From positions 1 through 23,765 of the forward strand of contig JBBIND010000066.1 in assembly GCA_037444075.1 (NCBI GenBank): 23,765 nucleotides of DNA. Direction: 5' to 3'. The position numbers and the translations under genes were made by a program. This document shows, piece after piece, positions 21,662 to 23,765 of the stretch (within the stretch, counting starts at the first letter, position 1; each line of letters begins with the position of its first letter). Under the pieces are notes generated by a model. That model was not told the DNA's origin. It searched no databases and saw only the letters and a list, made by a program, of their open reading frames with translations. This DNA is from JBBIND01 sp037444075 (GTDB lineage Bacteria > Acidobacteriota > Terriglobia > Bryobacterales > Bryobacteraceae).

Positions 21662-22930
21662 TCAACCAGCTTTTTCCAAAAGCGTGATGCTGATCTTTTG
21701 GCTGACGACCATTTCCTTGGTAACCAGGAAGTCGCGGATGCGGCGGTGCGAAGGCATGTGGTACATGAGGTCGAGCATGAGATCCTCCAGGATCATCCTT
21801 AGCCCGCGAGCCCCCACCTTGCGTTCCATGGCCAGGGAGGCGATCGCCTCCAAGGCGTCGTCACTAAACTTCAGTTTAACATTTTCGAACTCGAACAGCT
21901 TCTGATACTGCCGGATGATGGCATTCTTGGGCCGGGTGAGGATTTGCACCAGAGCGTCTTTGTCGAGTTCTTCGAGCACTGCCACGGCAGGCAGGCGCCC
22001 CACAAATTCGGGGATGAAGCCGAACTTGATCAGGTCCATTGGCTGGACTTTCTCAAGCAGGGCGTGATCCCGCTGTCTTCCCTGTCTTGCCGGAGCGTTT
22101 CCCTCTCCGGCGTTGCCGACAAACCCCATCGCCGAGCGGCCCACCCTGCGTCCGATGATCTTCTCCAGACCGACGAAGGCGCCGCCGCAGATGAAGAGGA
22201 TGTTGCTCGTATCCACGGGGGTGAATTCCTGGTGTGGGTGTTTGCGCCCGCCCTGCGGCGGGACGTTGGCCACCGTGCCTTCCAGGATTTTCAGCAAAGC
22301 CTGCTGCACCCCCTCGCCGGAGACATCCCGGGTGATGGAAGGATTCTCGTCCTTGCGCCCGATCTTGTCGATCTCGTCGATGTAGATGATCCCCTGCTGG
22401 CAGCGCTGCACGTCCCAGTCTGCGTTCTGGAGCAGGCGCAGGACGATGTTCTCGACATCCTCGCCCACGTAACCGGCTTCTGTCAGCGTGGTGGCGTCGA
22501 CGATGGCAAAGGGCACGTCGAGGATTCGGGCCAGCGTCTGCGCAAGCAGCGTCTTGCCCGTACCGGTCGGCCCGATGAGCATGATGTTGCTCTTGGAAAG
22601 CTCCACATCACAGCCGCGCTGGCGGTTCATCTGGATGCGCTTGTAGTGGTTGTAAACAGCTACGGCCAGTTTCTTCTTGGTGGCTTCCTGGCCGACCACG
22701 TACTGATCCAGATAGTCTTTGAGCTCGAGCGGTTTAGGCAGTTTCCCCGGAGCGCTGCCACCCTTCTCCTGGCGTTCTTCTTCCAGGATCGAGTTGCAAA
22801 CTACGACACAGTCGTCGCAAATATAGGCGCGGGGATACTCACTGGGAGAGGAGATGAGTTTGCCTACGGCATCCTGATTCTTGTGACAGAAGGAACATCT
22901 CAGCAGGTCATCGGAGCCGCCGCGTTTCAT
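21662..22930 (-). CDS. clpX: ATP-dependent Clp protease ATP-binding subunit ClpX
   Basis: This 422-residue AAA+ unfoldase has the zinc-binding domain with C12, C15, C38 and C41 (CSFCHKN and ICDDCVVVC), Walker A GPTGTGKT (120-127), pore loop GYVG (153-156), Walker B IIYIDEID (181-188), RKH loop (229-231), and sensor/arginine motifs near GFIPEFVGRLP and VGARGLRMILED. The ClpP-docking tripeptide is MGF at 268-270, the same position as IGF in E. coli, so it should still dock to a ClpP peptidase. clpP is not in its usual place between tig and clpX. AGGGGGG lies just before ATG 22930, and a promoter lies about 60 nt upstream. Confidence 0.96.
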   Translation of the reverse strand: MKRGGSDDLLRCSFCHKNQDAVGKLISSPSEYPRAYICDDCVVVCNSILEEERQEKGGSAPGKLPKPLELKDYLDQYVVGQEATKKKLAVAVYNHYKRIQMNRQRGCDVELSKSNIMLIGPTGTGKTLLAQTLARILDVPFAIVDATTLTEAGYVGEDVENIVLRLLQNADWDVQRCQQGIIYIDEIDKIGRKDENPSITRDVSGEGVQQALLKILEGTVANVPPQGGRKHPHQEFTPVDTSNILFICGGAFVGLEKIIGRRVGRSAMGFVGNAGEGNAPARQGRQRDHALLEKVQPMDLIKFGFIPEFVGRLPAVAVLEELDKDALVQILTRPKNAIIRQYQKLFEFENVKLKFSDDALEAIASLAMERKVGARGLRMILEDLMLDLMYHMPSHRRIRDFLVTKEMVVSQKISITLLEKAG

Positions 22931-22992
22931 GCGCGCCCCCCTGCCTTGGTGACGACAGCGGCCACCTCACAGCCTTGGCTACCCACGCCTCC

Positions 22993-23022
22993 ATTATGGC
23001 CCAGACCGGTCAATTTGATCAA
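22993..23022 (-). promoter_or_regulatory. Sigma70-like promoter for clpX
   Basis: On the minus strand TTGATC (23022-23017) and CATAAT (22998-22993) are 18 bp apart. The -35 overlaps the tig stop codon. Transcription would start near 22986, with a leader of about 56 nt to the clpX ATG. This would let clpX (and perhaps lon, engB and rho) be expressed apart from tig. Confidence 0.55.
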
Positions 23023-23765
23023 TCCTGGATAGAAGTCTCAGGCGCTACCTTGCGGGCGCGCTCGAAGAGAAACGTCAAGGTCTTGTCGGTACGGATGCGC
23101 GAGGCGATGCGCCCGAGAGCGCCCTCCTTCTCCAGCCGCGCCGACAGTGCGGGCAGGGGTTCGCCCTGCTGCCGGGCCAAACGCTGCAGTTCGCGGTCCA
23201 TTTCCTCCTGAGTCACCTCGATCGCCTCGCGTTCGGCGATGCGGCCGAGAATCAGGGAGGCTTTCACGTCGCGCACGGCCCCTTCGCGCTGAGCCTTCCG
23301 GATCTCATCCCAATCCAGGCGTACGCTGCGAGGATCCACGCCCTGCGAGGCCAGATCCAGGAGCCGCTGCCGCACATTGATTTCAATCTGCCGGTCGACG
23401 TACGCCTCCGGCACGGCAAAGTCGTGGGCCTCAACGAGGTTGGCAACGAGTTCCTGCTTGGCGGTTTGCTGCGCCATGAATTCTCGTTCTGCCTGCAGCC
23501 ACCGGCGCGCCGCCTCCCGCAATTCCTCCAGTCCCTGGTAGTCACCCAGATCCTTCGCGAAATCGTCGTCCAGAGCCGGAACTTCCTTGCGCCTCACCGC
23601 CTTCAGCGCGGCACGGAATTGCACCGTCCGACCGGCCAGCCGGGGTTCGTCGTACTCCTGCGGGTAGACGATTTCAAATTCCTTCTCTTCCCCGGGGCTT
23701 AAGCCCGCCAGGTTTTCCTGGAAACCGGAGAGCGTGGTCTTGCCGCCCAGGTGCACCATCAGATC
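23019..23765 (-). CDS. tig: Trigger factor, C-terminal part (runs off right edge)
   Basis: The frame is open to the window edge (the last codons read D-L-M-V-H-L-G-G) and gives about 248 residues. The first 60 are the end of the FKBP-like prolyl isomerase domain (VHLGGKTTLSGFQENLAGLS, PGEEKEFEIVYP, LAGRTVQF). The remainder is the Trigger_C chaperone arms (VPALDDDFAKDLGDYQGLEE, VPEAYVDRQIEINVRQRLLD). Trigger factor sits at the ribosome exit and receives nascent chains. The N-terminal ribosome-binding domain is outside the window. It is upstream of clpX with an 88-bp gap, the classic tig-clp neighbourhood minus clpP. Confidence 0.94.
   Translation of the reverse strand, partial: DLMVHLGGKTTLSGFQENLAGLSPGEEKEFEIVYPQEYDEPRLAGRTVQFRAALKAVRRKEVPALDDDFAKDLGDYQGLEELREAARRWLQAEREFMAQQTAKQELVANLVEAHDFAVPEAYVDRQIEINVRQRLLDLASQGVDPRSVRLDWDEIRKAQREGAVRDVKASLILGRIAEREAIEVTQEEMDRELQRLARQQGEPLPALSARLEKEGALGRIASRIRTDKTLTFLFERARKVAPETSIQD

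Overview
This is a GC-rich bacterial chromosomal window that looks like an Acidobacteriota genome of the Bryobacterales/Solibacter type. The reasons are the sequence flavour of the proteins, a rhizobial-style fused anthranilate synthase, hopanoid gene hpnE, paired M16 peptidases, IS701/IS3/IS4 transposases of a kind common in Solibacter-like genomes, and palindromic intergenic repeats. The assignment is from memory of protein families, not from a search.

Layout. Positions 1-1285 are mobile-element debris: the 5' part of an IS701-type transposase running off the left edge, a palindromic repeat array, and an IS3 remnant with a complete orfA, a canonical A AAA AAC frameshift site and an orfB cut off by the repeat. 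Positions 1318-3677 (minus strand) hold a phosphate butyryltransferase, a fumarylacetoacetate-hydrolase-family enzyme and rpmB (L28). Divergent from them, at 3853-4971, is an enolase-superfamily sugar-acid dehydratase. Positions 5120-7935 carry an overlapping pair of secreted M16 peptidases, one catalytic and one with a destroyed zinc site. Positions 8081-10913 encode a secreted alkaline phosphatase followed 7 bp later by a secreted endonuclease/exonuclease/phosphatase-fold enzyme, probably one operon for scavenging phosphate from organic or nucleic-acid sources. Positions 11041-11562 hold a hicB-hicA toxin-antitoxin module. Positions 11715-13181 are a complete-looking IS4-family element with 25-bp perfect terminal repeats, but its transposase is frameshifted and has lost catalytic residues.

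From 13242 to the right edge all genes lie on the minus strand. In transcription order they are tig (partial), clpX, lon, engB/ysxC, rho, fused trpE(G), an unnamed 37-residue membrane protein, and hpnE. This joins protein quality control (trigger factor, ClpX, Lon), ribosome assembly (EngB), transcription termination (Rho), tryptophan entry and hopanoid precursor synthesis in one co-directional block. clpP, usually between tig and clpX, is absent; a good sigma70-like promoter sits there instead.

I found no CRISPR array, tRNA, rRNA or convincing new defence system. The less ordinary items are the 37-aa membrane protein coupled to hpnE, the Lys/Glu-rich disordered N-terminus of Rho, the tig-clpX junction without clpP, the IS4 element with both catalytic Asp positions changed to Glu, and two genes whose -10-like TACAAT lies exactly 7 nt before an in-frame ATG, suggesting leaderless transcripts.
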